A DNA stretch of 64,000 nt, taken from positions 30,443,715 through 30,507,714 of the forward strand of contig OX463829.1 of assembly GCA_949825045.1 (NCBI GenBank), in the 5' to 3' direction. A model generated the notes under the pieces. That model did not search any database. It was not told the DNA's origin and worked only from the letters and a program-made list of their open reading frames with translations. Position numbers and translations under genes: made by a program. This document shows positions 9,750 through 20,562 of this stretch, piece after piece; position 1 is the first letter of the stretch; each line of letters starts with the position of its first letter. This DNA is from Argyresthia goedartella. Taxonomy: Eukaryota > Arthropoda > Insecta > Lepidoptera > Argyresthiidae.

Positions 9750-12100
9750 TTTTATTTTAATTAATAATTTTAATACCTAATTTTGAAATATTCGAGAAAA
9801 TGATGGAGGAAGCCCTCATTAAACTTTGTAATAACAGAAAAAAATATATTTGTGGCGACTTTAATGTAGATCTGCTTGTAGATACAACACTGAACCGACG
9901 ATCAATAACTCTGTTCAAATCATTTAATTTATGTCATGTATTTCTACAGCCGACTAGAATTACACTTACCAGCCCAACTTGCTTAGATAACGTTTTTTTG
10001 TGACTGTGCATTCACAAGTAAAAATATAATTAACTGTTTACCATCCGATCACAGTGGTCAAACAGTTTCATTCCAAATTACTAGTGAAAATAAGATCCAT
10101 CATTTTATAGGCCATCCCATAGACAAGAGATGTATATGAATAACTTAGATATGGGTTTGCCAGTACCGGATTTTGATGAACAGAACCCGAACAAAATCTA
10201 TTTTGACTTCTTCAACATTATTCAAACAGAATTCAATACAGTTTTTAAATTAAAGAAAGTCAGTGCCAACAACGGTAAATCTAAATTTAATGACTGGGCA
10301 ACATTTGGAATTTGTAAAAGTAGAGCTATCTTGTATGACCTTTATGAACAAAAAACCTATAACTTTAATATAAAATTTCATGACTATGTTAAAAAATATT
10401 CCAAAACTTTCAAGTTGGTTTGTAGAACTGCAAAAACTTTACACATTAATAGAAAAATACAAAATTCAAATAATAGAATGAAAACGGTTTGGCAAATCAT
10501 AAACCGTGAAACTGGCAAAGTTATACCAAGGGATAATGATTTCTGCTTAAAGATAGGTGATGATGTTGTTAAATCCAACGCTAAGGTAGCTCGAGCTTTT
10601 GAAACATTCTTCACCAATGCACCCTTACTCACAACAGAGCGTCTAAACTCATCTCCATATGAAGCAGAGGCTTTATTAAAAAATAGAACTAGCATCAGTA
10701 ATGTAGATTTCAAATTTTATCATGTATATCCCCAGGATATTGTCAAAAAGAATGGATTACTAACTAACTCAATAATACTTGTTATAGCCCCACACCTAGC
10801 TTATATATTTAATAAATGTGTTGATGATGGAGCTTTCAAAGACCTCATGAAACACAGTAAACTGATACCTCTGTTCAAGTCGGGAAACAAGGGTGATCCG
10901 TCAAATTTCAGACCAATATCGGTTCTTCCAGCACTAAGTAAAAAATTTAAAAAGATTATACTCAATCAAATGCTCTCACACTTCAACCGTACAAAACAAC
11001 TCCACGCCAAGCACTACGGTTTCACTAGGGGTAAATCGACTGCGGATGCAGGTATTACCCTTATATCTCATATTTATTCTGCATGGGAGGCCGCGCAGGA
11101 TGCTATCGGTGTTTTTTGCGATCTGTCGAAGGCATTTGGTTGTGTTGATCATGACACGCTACTAATGAAATTAAATCATTACGGAGTTAGAAATAAAGCG
11201 TTGGATCTACTAAGATCATACCTAAGCAATAGAATTCAAAAGGCAGAAGTCAACGGCGTTAAATCTGATGGATCGGGGGTAAAAATTGGCGTTCCACAAG
11301 GTTCGATATTAGGCCCTTTCTTATTCCTGGTATATATTAACGATCTGCCTTTTATGGTGGAGAAATTGACTAACATAGTGTTGTTTGCTGATGATACTTC
11401 ACTGGTCTTCAAAATTGAAAGACAAAAAGAAGATTTTGATGATGTCAATAGAGTATTATCTTTAACCTTGAATTGGTTCACAGTTAACAATTTATTGTTA
11501 AATGCTGGTAAAACCAAATGTATCAAATTCTCACTTCCAAATGTCAGGCAAGTTGGGACCATTTTAGTTTTTCACGAAGTTTCTTGGAATAATCATTGAT
11601 AACAAATTGCAGTGGGGACCCCACATAGATAAATTGGCTGGTAAATTAAGTTCTGCGGCTTACGCTGTTAGGAACATCAGATAAAACACGGATGTGGCTA
11701 CATCTAGGCTAGTATATTTTAGTCATTTTCATAGTGTCATGTCCTATGGTATCTTGTTGTGGGGGAAAGCAGCGGATATTCAAACTATTTTATTTTACAG
11801 AAAAGAACTATTCGAGCAATTTATAATTTAAAACGCACAGACTCCTTAAGAGAGCTTTTTAAAGAGATTGACATACTAACTGTAGCTAGTCAATTTATTT
11901 TCGAAAATATAATGTATGTACGCAAGAACCTTACAAAATTTCCCGAACTTAGCGATAGCTGTAATGTTAACCTAAGAAATAATCACAGACTACTTGCGCC
12001 CCGGTTTAGACTCGCGAAGGTTAGCAATTCTTTCAAGGTTAGCAATTCTTTCAAGTATCATCAATTCTCTACTACAACAAGATACCTCTCGAAATCTTGA
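9750..12100 (+). pseudogene. Jockey-like LINE ORF2, unit 2 (family J2), with its 3' part
   Basis: It has the same structure as 7340-9305, including the T7 frameshift, the stop before 10130, and the TAA after VRNIR. A net 29-nt loss near 11570 further breaks the RT end. Motif A reads SKAFGCVDH where unit 1 has SKAFDCVDH. Unlike unit 1, this copy continues past 11696 into the C-terminal domain (SRLVYFSHFHSVMSYGILLWG, LQKRTIRAIYNL, MYVRKNLTKF). It has a frameshift near 11795 and an 18-bp tandem duplication (aaggttagcaattctttc, about 12016-12052). The 3' limit near 12100 is approximate. Confidence 0.8.
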
Positions 12101-12487
12101 CATTATATTGATTTAAAAATACTTTAATACAATTTTCCGAGTTTATCGCATTTGTTATACGTATTAATTAAGTGTATTTTGTGTTAACTGGTGCATAAGT
12201 GTATATAATTCTAATAGTTATCCTATTTAGTGTATTTAAAAAACGTAACGTTGACGGTTGAGTATTTTATTTGAAATATTTTGCTACAGGGCTATAATTA
12301 ACGATATTTTCCATATAACTAATTACTTAGACACGTAAATTGATTTGGAATTATTTTGTTTTTTGTTGAATAGCTTATTTTTTTTGCACATTTCGTTAAT
12401 CATAACCTCAATTTAAGTGACTGCTTATCAGCTGTGCTACAGCCGTGCTTCAATCTTGCTTTTTACTGTTGTTTTATTTTGTTTAAA

Positions 12488-14066
12488 ATGCCAACAACCA
12501 GAAGTGAGGCAGCCCGTCAACTAGAAGATAACTTAAAATTAGCTTTATATGAATTAAAACAGTGTAAGGTAACCAATGAGCAGTTGCTTACTGAAAGGGA
12601 TGAAAGTGAGAAGGAGGTGTTGCTTATTGTTAATAAGAACTTAAAATTAAAAAGTGAGATGGCAGAGTTGCACAACAAGTTCCTTGATGTGACGGGAGAT
12701 AGGGATCGGCTTCACCACCTGGTAGATGGCTTCGACCGGAGTGGCAGTGCGTTCGAAGATGAAGAGCTTCGCGACGCACGTAACGAAATTTCTGCACTAC
12801 AAACTGCAAACGATAGCCTCAGGTCGTGGCAGACCCAGTCACTCTTTGAGGAGCTGATCACTCCACCTGTAGCTTCTGTCATCTCACCCATAGATAAAAA
12901 TTCAACTGTGACAATTGATCTCACGTGTGATAGTCCTAATAGATCGCAATCAGTAACCACTATGAGCTGTAGTAAAAATAAAATAAAGAAATATGTTAAA
13001 TTGAATAATTATATGAAAAAAAACACAAAAACTAGCTAATAGAAATAAAATATTTTGTAAAAATGTAAATTGTAGCAAGGAACGTGTCGAATTAATTAAC
13101 GAAATCGATGATTGTAGATTATGTTTGGAAAAAACTACAGAAAAGTACGAATGTGACACACGGCGACTCCAGTCAGATATGCATATTTTAAACTCATCAT
13201 TACAAAGTATTACACGTAAATATGAGTCAGCACAATACGAAAATAAGGAACATGTGTCGGCTATGAATAGTTTGTTGGAGACGTGTAAGTATAATTATGA
13301 CACTTTCATATCTTTGACCGACAATCACTTCTGTGATTGCAAACAAGCTCCAGCGGACTGTTCCGTGCCGACCGTGTGTACCGCCGAGCAGCCGGCCGAA
13401 CAGCTGATACTGACCCAGGCGCCGCCGTCAGTCGACTTGAGTACTAATAGTGTTATCAATAACGCCTCCTTCTCTCGGACAAAGGATAGGTATATAATGT
13501 ACAGCGAACTTGGAAAAAAAATGGATTTACAACTTAGTCAGCGCGTGGGCCAGGCAATATTAAATAACTGTATGCCTGGCGCCACATATTCACAAATATT
13601 AAACAAAGTGTTGTCATCGCAGTTTTTAGAACCTACCACCCTAATTATTTTAATTGGTAGAAGGGAAAATGTATCTAAAAAACTAATTACTAAATACTTT
13701 TCCAAATTAAATTCTTTACAAAATGTAGATAGAATAATCTTGTTTGCGTTTCCCTTCAGCCAATCTTTGTCACAACATGAAAATCATATAAGACATAATT
13801 ATAATACATTTATACACACATTGACATGTCGTCATACTGAAAAATTTCATTTCATAGACACCAATATTTGTATTGGAAAATATTTTTATTTGACTAAGGA
13901 TAGGTATTACCTATCTAGGTTTTATACAAAACAGATAGCACAGTCACTATCTTATTTTATTTTGAACTCAGTCAAGTTTTTGACTAATGAAACGCCTGCT
14001 TCTATTGAGCAGTGTAATAATAATGACATGTACTCCTTGGAATCTGTTCCAAGCTCTTTAAATTAA
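12488..14066 (+). pseudogene. LINE ORF1 (coiled coil plus SGNH-like C terminus), one frameshift
   Basis: ATG at 12488 opens a protein rich in Lys/Glu/Leu heptads (about residues 10-75 and 85-125, coiled-coil-like). The frame closes at 13039, but the next frame (+1) is open from before that point through 14066. The switch lies at an A8 run at 13016-13023, so a single extra A explains the break. The C-terminal part (about 13470-13980) reads ILIGRRENVSK and later HFIDTN, LTKDRYYLSRFYTKQIAQ, resembling the esterase-like (SGNH) ORF1 domain of CR1-type LINEs but without a clear catalytic serine. ORF1 proteins of LINEs bind RNA and act as chaperones. An upstream non-ATG extension to 12434 is possible. 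The last sense codons form the U UUA AAU heptamer. Confidence 0.65.
14057..14063 (+). promoter_or_regulatory. Candidate -1 frameshift heptamer (T TTA AAT) at ORF1/ORF2
   Basis: In the ORF1 frame the last codons are tct tta aat taa, so the heptamer T TTA AAT is in the correct X XXY YYZ phase and abuts the stop at 14064-14066. The -1 frame is open from about 14029, through the heptamer, into ORF2. A small hairpin, cagag (14079-14083) with ctctg (14089-14093), lies 15 nt downstream. Confidence 0.45.
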
Positions 14067-14188
14067 CCCATAGGACAACAGAGAGTAACTCTGGCAGTAA
14101 TATTAATATTTGTATAAATATACCTTCATCTTGCCCATTAAATCAAGTTACTAGTAATGAAAAATGTAAAAGTAAGAATATTTTAAAC

Positions 14189-17008
14189 GTGGTTCATCAA
14201 AATATACAGGGCATGTTAAGTAAAGAACTGGAAATTGAGTTATTCATGAACTGTAATAATATTGATATTTTATGTATAACAGAGCACTTTTTAAAGAGTT
14301 ATCAGTTCATGTTCACCTTAAATAACCACCAAATTGCTAGTTCGTTCAACAGAAAAACAGCTGATCGCGGTGGCTCCGTAATACTTGTAAATAATAGTTT
14401 TAAATATAAGGAACGAGTTGACATAGTGAGCCTGTCTGTTGAGCGTACCATGGAAATAGCCTGTATTGAACTTGAACAACTTATTGTAATGAGCGTATAC
14501 AGACCACCAGATTCATCCTTTGATTTGTTCGAAAAGAAAATGGATGAAGTGTTGATTAAAATCAGCGATAAAAACAATTTTTTTATAATTTGTGGTGATT
14601 TTAATGTTAATCTGTTAGAGGATAATAATATTTGTACTAGATTAAAATCTTTATTTTTATGTCACAACATGAACTATCTGTTTTTGGAGCCTACTAGAAT
14701 TACTGCAACATCTGCTACCTGCATTGACAATATATTTACTAACATTACGCCCATTTTCAAATCGGTCATCAAAAAATTAACCTCTGATCACTCTGGTCAG
14801 ATAGGTATATTCAATATTAAAATAAAAAAGGACCAAAAAGAGGATATTACATGTATGCCCGTTAGTGACACTCGGCTTGAACACTACAGGAATAATATTT
14901 TAGATAAACTATGGGAAATACCATACAGTGACGATCCAAATTTGTTGTACAACTCAGTATTTAACCTTGTCAAAAATGAATATGAAACGGTATTTAAATC
15001 AAAAACTATAAAAGTTAATAACAAAGCTTTGTTTAGTGATTGGGCGACAGTTGAAATTCATAGGAGCAGACGAAGATTATATGAACTCTATGAAGAGAAA
15101 TCATATAACAAAAATACGGCCTTTCTGGATTATGTTCGTAGTTATTCAAAAATGTTTAAACGCGTTTGTGCCGTAGCTAAATCAAATTTCATTAAAAACA
15201 AAATTGAATCTAGTAGCAATGTAATGAAAACGACTTGGAAAATTATAAACAGAGAGACTGGAAAGGCCAAAGCTACACATAATAACTTCAAGCTTAAGAT
15301 AGATAATCAATTGCTAAGTACAGACCTAGAAGTAGCAAAAGCTTTCGAAAATTTCTTTACGGACATTCCAGTTTCAACAACCAAGTCTTTAAATTCATCT
15401 CCCGCTGCTGCTGAATCTATACTTAAACAAAACTTTGAGGAATGTAAAACAGATTTTAAATTTAGGCACGTAAATAATGAAGACATTGTAAAAGCGTTTA
15501 TTTCCCTGGAAATGAAAAAGACAGCTGACGCCCATGGTCTATCAGTAAAAATTATTAGTTCAATTGTAGATTGTATTGCACCTCACCTTTGTTGTATATT
15601 TAATCAATGTATAGATAATGGTGTGTTTCCTGACTTGATGAAACTAAGTAAAGTTATACCTTTATTCAAAGCTGGTAGTACATCAGACCCCACCAATTTT
15701 AGACCCATATCGATACTACCAACGCTTAGCAAAATATTTGAAAAACTCATACTTAATCAATTGCAAAGTCATTTTTATCTCAATAATTTAATTCATATTG
15801 CTCAGTTTGGTTTCACAAAGGGTCGTTCAACAGCCGATGCTGGTGTTGAACTAATCGACAATATTTTTGATGCCTGGGAAGACGTAATGGATGCAATAGG
15901 TGTCTTCTGCGATCTATCCAAGGCTTTTGATTGCGTCCATCATGACACTCTTGTCAGGAAGTTACGCCATTATGGTGTAAAAGATCAGGCCCTTGGCCTT
16001 CTGGAGTCATATCTAACAGATAGGGTTCAGATGGTCGATGTTAATGGGAAAAGATCACCTGGGTCTTCAATAAGTATGGGCGTACCGCAAGGTTCAATTC
16101 TTGGTCCTTTCTTGTTTTTAGTATATATTAATGATTTACCTTACCTTGTTAAAGCAAAACATGGGTTAGTATTGTTTGCCGATGATACTTCTTTGATATT
16201 TAAAGTTAAAAGACAGCAATCAAATTATGACGAGGTAAACAATGCTATCTCTAGTATAGTGAACTGGTTTACTGTTAACAATTTATTACTTAATGAAAAG
16301 AAAACTAAATGTATTAAATTCGTGTTACCCAATGTGAACCCGGTAACTACAGACATATTTATAAAAGGGCAGAGATTGGACCTTGTGCAGTCGACTGTCT
16401 TTTTGGGCATTACTTTAGACGCCAAACTACAATGGGATCCTCATATAAAAAAATTGTCGAACAGACTGAGTTCAGCAGCGTTCGCAGTTAAAAAAATTAT
16501 AGCTCTTACCGACGTAGACACCGCTAGACTAGTCTACTTTAGTTACTTTCATAGTCTAATAACCTATGGTATTTTATTGTGGGGTCACGCTGCAAATGCT
16601 AATAGTATATTTATTCTGCAGAAACGGGCTGTTCGTGCAATTTATAGATTAGGGCCTAGAGTGTCACTGAGGGAAAAGTTTAAAGAAATCAATATTCTGA
16701 TATTTGTGTCTCAATATATCTATGACAATCTTGTGTATGTAAAAAGAAATATAACTAATTTTCAGAAGTACAGTGATATACACAATTTTAATACTATAAA
16801 TAAAGACAAGTTGGTTGCTAATGTAAGCCGACTACATAAAATTAGTAATTCTTTTAAAGGCAATTGTATACGCTATTACAATAAGGTCCCTACTGATATT
16901 AAAAACTTACCTTTAGACAAGTTTAAAATAATAATAAAACAGAAATTGTATAAAAAAGGTTACTATAGGATATCTGATTACTTAGAGGACAGATGTCCAT
17001 GGAAATAG
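14189..17008 (+). CDS. LINE ORF2: endonuclease-reverse transcriptase, intact
   Basis: This encodes an uninterrupted 939-residue polyprotein that nicks target DNA and primes reverse transcription of the element RNA. The apurinic-like endonuclease occupies about residues 1-215: VHQNIQG, CITEHFL (catalytic Glu), IICGDFNVNLL and SDHSGQ (catalytic Asp/His). RT occupies about residues 440-740: NFRPISILPTLSKIF, FGFTKGRSTADAG, FCDLSKAFDCVHHDTL, GVPQGSILGPFLFLVYINDLP and LFADDTSLIF. The C terminus has the LVYFSYFHSLITYGILLWG region shared by nearby copies. The printed start is GTG; the first in-frame ATG (about 14213) lies inside the endonuclease. The frame is open upstream to about 14029, overlapping ORF1, so translation by frameshift from ORF1 is plausible. 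No RNase H domain is seen. Confidence 0.88.
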   Translation: MVHQNIQGMLSKELEIELFMNCNNIDILCITEHFLKSYQFMFTLNNHQIASSFNRKTADRGGSVILVNNSFKYKERVDIVSLSVERTMEIACIELEQLIVMSVYRPPDSSFDLFEKKMDEVLIKISDKNNFFIICGDFNVNLLEDNNICTRLKSLFLCHNMNYLFLEPTRITATSATCIDNIFTNITPIFKSVIKKLTSDHSGQIGIFNIKIKKDQKEDITCMPVSDTRLEHYRNNILDKLWEIPYSDDPNLLYNSVFNLVKNEYETVFKSKTIKVNNKALFSDWATVEIHRSRRRLYELYEEKSYNKNTAFLDYVRSYSKMFKRVCAVAKSNFIKNKIESSSNVMKTTWKIINRETGKAKATHNNFKLKIDNQLLSTDLEVAKAFENFFTDIPVSTTKSLNSSPAAAESILKQNFEECKTDFKFRHVNNEDIVKAFISLEMKKTADAHGLSVKIISSIVDCIAPHLCCIFNQCIDNGVFPDLMKLSKVIPLFKAGSTSDPTNFRPISILPTLSKIFEKLILNQLQSHFYLNNLIHIAQFGFTKGRSTADAGVELIDNIFDAWEDVMDAIGVFCDLSKAFDCVHHDTLVRKLRHYGVKDQALGLLESYLTDRVQMVDVNGKRSPGSSISMGVPQGSILGPFLFLVYINDLPYLVKAKHGLVLFADDTSLIFKVKRQQSNYDEVNNAISSIVNWFTVNNLLLNEKKTKCIKFVLPNVNPVTTDIFIKGQRLDLVQSTVFLGITLDAKLQWDPHIKKLSNRLSSAAFAVKKIIALTDVDTARLVYFSYFHSLITYGILLWGHAANANSIFILQKRAVRAIYRLGPRVSLREKFKEINILIFVSQYIYDNLVYVKRNITNFQKYSDIHNFNTINKDKLVANVSRLHKISNSFKGNCIRYYNKVPTDIKNLPLDKFKIIIKQKLYKKGYYRISDYLEDRCPWK

Positions 17009-17105
17009 ATTGTTTGAGTAACAGGCTATTTCGATATATAATTAGCATTCATTTTGTAATTTGACAATATTTTATTTAAAAAAGGAAACGCAAAAGATGC
17101 GACGA

Positions 17106-17139
17106 CTGTGGAGTTTCTTCGGAGAGCTCTTCTCCACAG
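17106..17139 (+). other. LINE 3'UTR hairpin
   Basis: ctgtggag (17106-17113) pairs perfectly with ctccacag (17132-17139) around an 18-nt loop beginning tttct and ending ctctt. Equivalent hairpins with different stems occur in the other LINE tails at 5073-5106 and 17491-17524. It probably helps the element RT recognise its own RNA (inference). Confidence 0.6.
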
Positions 17140-17250
17140 ATTCCGCCATTGTGTTAGTGAACTCACCCAAAAAAATGTAATGACGGATCTAAGTGATGTA
17201 ACAACATCCTATGGAAATAAATGATTTTTGATTTGATTTGATTTGATTTG

Positions 17251-17620
17251 AAATTGCCATTTGAGCAATTTAAAAACCCTGTTTAAGCGACTTTCTCGAA
17301 AAATGGATATTACAGTGTTCAAGATTACTTAAATGATGGGACTGTATGGGGTTAATCTGGCTCAACACAGACCTTGCTTTTTTTATTTTGTAATTATTTA
17401 TTCCTGCTTATTAATTATGATAATGACTAAATATTATATTTTGTATTAGTTAAGCATAAGCAATTTAAAAAAAAAGATCTAAAAATCAATCTGTGGGAGT
17501 TTCTACGCCCTTCTTCTCCCACAGTGGTCCCATGTAGAGAAGTGGCAAAAATGACGATTGCTGCTAAATGTATATGTAAATATCTACAGTAATAAAGACA
17601 TTTGGAATTTGGAATAATAT
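17251..17620 (+). mobile_element. 5'-truncated Jockey-like LINE tail (family J2)
   Basis: It begins near the end of ORF2 (GYYSVQDYLNDGTVWG then stop, about 17315-17355) and continues into a 3'UTR with the hairpin ctgtgggag (17491-17499) / ctcccacag (17516-17524). It ends with aataaagacatttggaatttggaat. The same tail recurs at 18.2, 28.4, 49.8-50.2, 60.5 and 61.0 kb, making J2 the most numerous family in the window. Confidence 0.75.
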
Positions 17621-17621
17621 A

Positions 17622-18175
17622 TTGGGTATGCTTGGATACAACTCACTAGAGGTGAGACGTAACACCGAACTGCTCATGAACGTGTGTCGATTGTTGCGAG
17701 GTGACAGCGCAGCGCTTTTCAGTACAGTATGCGCGCTATACGTGCCTGACATATACCTACGAGCACGCAGGCACCAGCTGTTAGCGGGCGGCTGGCATTG
17801 CATGGTGGTGCGCCGGCAGTCTCCGTTAGTGCGAGCACGGGACAGCCTCAGCGCCTTGTTGGCTGCAGCACCACAGAATTATCTGTTAGGTGATGCATGG
17901 AGGGTCGTATCATTCGAGAGTGTGCCAGGTCCTGCGAGATGAATGCATGATAGTTTGGCTTGATTTGATAATGATGAATTATTGAAATTATTATTTGTGT
18001 TAATATTGTTCAAATTATCCATCCAGTATATTGTTATTGTCATTTATTCTGATGACTCTTAATTTCTACATATGTATATAATAAGAATTGATATGTCTTT
18101 TGCAATTTGTGCAGCGATTTGTAACTGTTTCCTTAATGCTGTGAAAATTGACATTAATAATAAATAAATAAATAC
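17622..18175 (+). pseudogene. CR1/Jockey-like ORF2 C terminus with 3'UTR
   Basis: The 106-codon frame reads LGYNSLEVRRNTELLMNVCRLL, ALYVPD, HCMVVRRQSPLVRARDSL and LLAAAPQ, the pattern of the extreme C terminus of a non-LTR RT protein of a different family from J1/J2. An AT-rich 3'UTR follows to an aataaataaataaata tail near 18160-18175. Only the last piece of the element is present. Confidence 0.55.
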
Positions 18176-19253
18176 TCACGAGCTTCCGGAGACACAAGAT
18201 TGTTTTTTTTCGCGGACATTCGGATGAATCAAATGAAATAACTTTATTACTGTAGATATATACATATACTTAGCAAAAGTCATTTTTTGCCTCTTCTCTA
18301 CACGCCACAGATTGATTTTTAGATCTCTTTTAAAAATTGGTTATTCCAAGAAAGTTCGTGTTATTTACCAACGCTTACGTTCTGCTGTCTAACACTAAAC
18401 TGGTCTCAACTTGCCTGACATTTGGAAGTTAGAATTTGATACACTTGGTTTTACCAGCGTTTAACTATACATTATTAACTGTGAACCAATTCAAGGTTGA
18501 AGACAATACTCCATTAACACCATCAAAATCTTCTTTTTGTCTTCCAATTTTGAAGACCATTGAAGTATCATCAGCAAACAACATTTATGTCAGTAAATTT
18601 CTCCACCATGAAAGGCAGATCGTTAATATATACCAGGAATAAGAAAAGGCCTAATATGGGCCCTTGTGGGACGCCAATTTATACTCCCGATCCATCAGAT
18701 TTAAAGCCGTTGACTTCTGTCTTTTGGATTCTATTTCTTAGGTATGATCTTAGTAGATCCAACGCTTTATTTCTAACTCCGTAATGCTTTAATTTCATTT
18801 GAAGCGTACCTTGATCAATACTATCAAATGCCTTTGACAGATCGCAAAAACACCGATAACATCCTGTGTCGCCTCCCATGCAGAATAAATATGAGATATA
18901 AGGGTAATACTTCCATCCGTAGTTGATTTACCCCTAGTAAAACCATATTGTTTGGCGTGGAGTTGTTTTGAACGGTTGAAGTGTGAGAGCTTTTAATTGA
19001 GTATAATATTTTCAAATATTTAATTAACTTAGTGATGGAAGAACAGATATTGGTCTAAAATTTGAAGGATCATCCTTGTCTCCCGACTTGAAGAGAGTAT
19101 CAGTTTACTGTGTTTCATGAGGTCTGGAAAAGGTCCGTCGTCGAGCCATAACTAGAATTACTGAACCAATGTCTTTGACTTATAAACCCCACAGGTCCCC
19201 AGTATTTTTTAAGTTAAGTAATCTAAACGTTTTGACAATGTCCTAGGGATATA

Positions 19254-20562
19254 CATAGTCAGGTCATAAGTTCTGTCACATGTGCAATATGAAATAATTT
19301 AGACATGTTTATTATTTATGTAAACATTTATATAGCAAAATGAACTTAATAAAACATAGATTCTTATGGTAATAAAGTTTATTCAAAATGACCCCCGCGA
19401 TTTTGAATACAGGCCTTTATTCTGCGCGGCCAGTCGTCTATCGCAGCACGAACGAGGTCCATGTCAATATCGGCGGCTGCCTTAATCAAGGATGCCTTGA
19501 GTGACTCCAAATCAGGATGAGGCTTTGAGCAGGCCTTTTCCTCCAAGTGTTGCCATATCTTGTAATCTAACGGACTAAAATCTGGACTGGAGGAGGGCCA
19601 GTCTTCGTGCCGGATGAAGTCGATTTCACGCGCCGCCAGCCAGTCTTGTGTGCTTTTCGCTCTATGAGCTAGCGCAGAATCTTGTTGGAGTACCCAGTGC
19701 CTGTTATTAAACATGGTATGAGAAACAGGTTCCACAAGGTTCTTGAGGACTGTATTTTGATACACAACTGCATTCGTTTTTACGCCTTTCTCACAAAAAT
19801 GTACCTCAGTTAAGCCCCAATAAGAGACTCCCAACCAAACCATGAGCGAGGATGGAAAATGACCTCGTTGGACACGCGGAATACGGTTGCTCGCTTCTTC
19901 ACTGCTGTGTGCGTACACCTTATCATTTTGTTTGTTGTAGCTCTCTTCCACGGTGAAAATTTTTTCATCCGAAAAAAGAATTTCCCGATGCTTTTTTCCC
20001 GCGTACCGCTTCAACAAAGCGCGGCATCTCTTCAGTCTCAGGTCCATTAAACGAGCGAACAAATGATGTCCTGTTTTTCTTCGATATGCCCTAAGCCCTA
20101 AGTCTTCATTTAACACCCTTTTCACCGTGGTCCTGCTTAACCCCATCTGTAGGGCCAACAGTTTCTGCTTACGTATGGGATTTCTTTGAATTCGCGCCTT
20201 CACAGCTTTTATCACTGCTGGAGACCTAACAGAGCGAGGGCGACCACTTCTTGACCTGTCATCTACACTAGAGTCTTCATTGTATCGTTTTATGGTATGA
20301 TAAACGAATCTTTTGGTTATATTCAAATTTTTCAGTAAGTCGAAAATCTGAATTGGCGCGTAACCGCAACGATGCAACGCAATAACTGCGACACGGTCTT
20401 CTTTAAGTGTCCACTCCATATTTAAAAATGAGGAAAATTCTAAAAAGTACACATTGTTATTTTCGTGAAATATTCGAAATTCGAATTCAATAAACTTTTT
20501 TGTGGCCAGCGTTCTAAATTTAAAAGTTTTTATTGTGTGATAGAACTTATGACCTGACTGTG
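19254..20562 (-). mobile_element. DD37D (mori/maT-type) mariner, 1,309 bp
   Basis: Terminal inverted repeats of about 24 bp (catagtcaggtcataagttc at the left, its near-perfect inverse at the right) are each flanked by TA (19252-19253 and 20563-20564). Removing the element with one TA rejoins the J2 LINE sequence on both sides. The internal transposase frame is intact. This combination suggests a recent insertion. Confidence 0.85.
19379..20419 (-). CDS. mariner transposase, DD37D, intact
   Basis: This 346-residue cut-and-paste transposase starts at the ATG before EWTLKEDRVAVIALHRCGY; an upstream TTG extension to 20452 is not needed. The paired helix-turn-helix DNA-binding region covers about residues 5-115 (RFVYHTIKRYNE, GRPRSV, GLSRTTVKRVLNE). 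The catalytic residues are in ILFSDEKIFTVE, HWVLQQDSALAHRAK and SSPDFSPLDYKIW. Exactly 37 residues lie between the second Asp and the Asp of PLDY, which defines DD37D. No stop or frameshift is present, and the length is normal for the family. It lies between intact TIRs, so it may still be active (inference). Confidence 0.88.
   Translation of the reverse strand: MEWTLKEDRVAVIALHRCGYAPIQIFDLLKNLNITKRFVYHTIKRYNEDSSVDDRSRSGRPRSVRSPAVIKAVKARIQRNPIRKQKLLALQMGLSRTTVKRVLNEDLGLRAYRRKTGHHLFARLMDLRLKRCRALLKRYAGKKHREILFSDEKIFTVEESYNKQNDKVYAHSSEEASNRIPRVQRGHFPSSLMVWLGVSYWGLTEVHFCEKGVKTNAVVYQNTVLKNLVEPVSHTMFNNRHWVLQQDSALAHRAKSTQDWLAAREIDFIRHEDWPSSSPDFSPLDYKIWQHLEEKACSKPHPDLESLKASLIKAAADIDMDLVRAAIDDWPRRIKACIQNRGGHFE

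Larger units (their letters stand above)
6454..11696 (+). repeat. Tandem duplication of a chimeric mariner-Jockey unit
   Basis: Unit 1 runs from 6454 to about 9305 and unit 2 from 9306 to about 11696. Each consists of the 3' part of the mariner, an AT-rich spacer, and a 5'-truncated Jockey-like LINE. The two are almost identical apart from a 428-bp Jockey tail present only in unit 1, a net loss of about 29 nt near 11570 in unit 2, small homopolymer changes and point differences. The junction is visible at 9300-9308, where the LINE sequence cacggatgtg switches to mariner sequence gcaaatcatg, with 2-3 nt shared. Confidence 0.85.
12101..17250 (+). mobile_element. Near-full-length Jockey/CR1-like LINE (family J1)
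   Basis: The order is an AT-rich 5'UTR (about 12101-12487, start not resolved), ORF1 (12488-14066, one frameshift), ORF2 (open to 17008), and a 3'UTR with a hairpin (17106-17139) and a tail of tgatt/tttga repeats ending near 17250. ORF2 is uninterrupted. No target-site duplication could be fixed because the 5' end is uncertain. It is the most complete LINE of this group here. Confidence 0.75.

Noticed and set aside
13010..13030. A8 run in ORF1 as a programmed frameshift site
   Set aside because: The change of frame needed is +1, not the -1 favoured by A-runs of the A AAA AAA kind, so a one-base insertion is the simpler reading.
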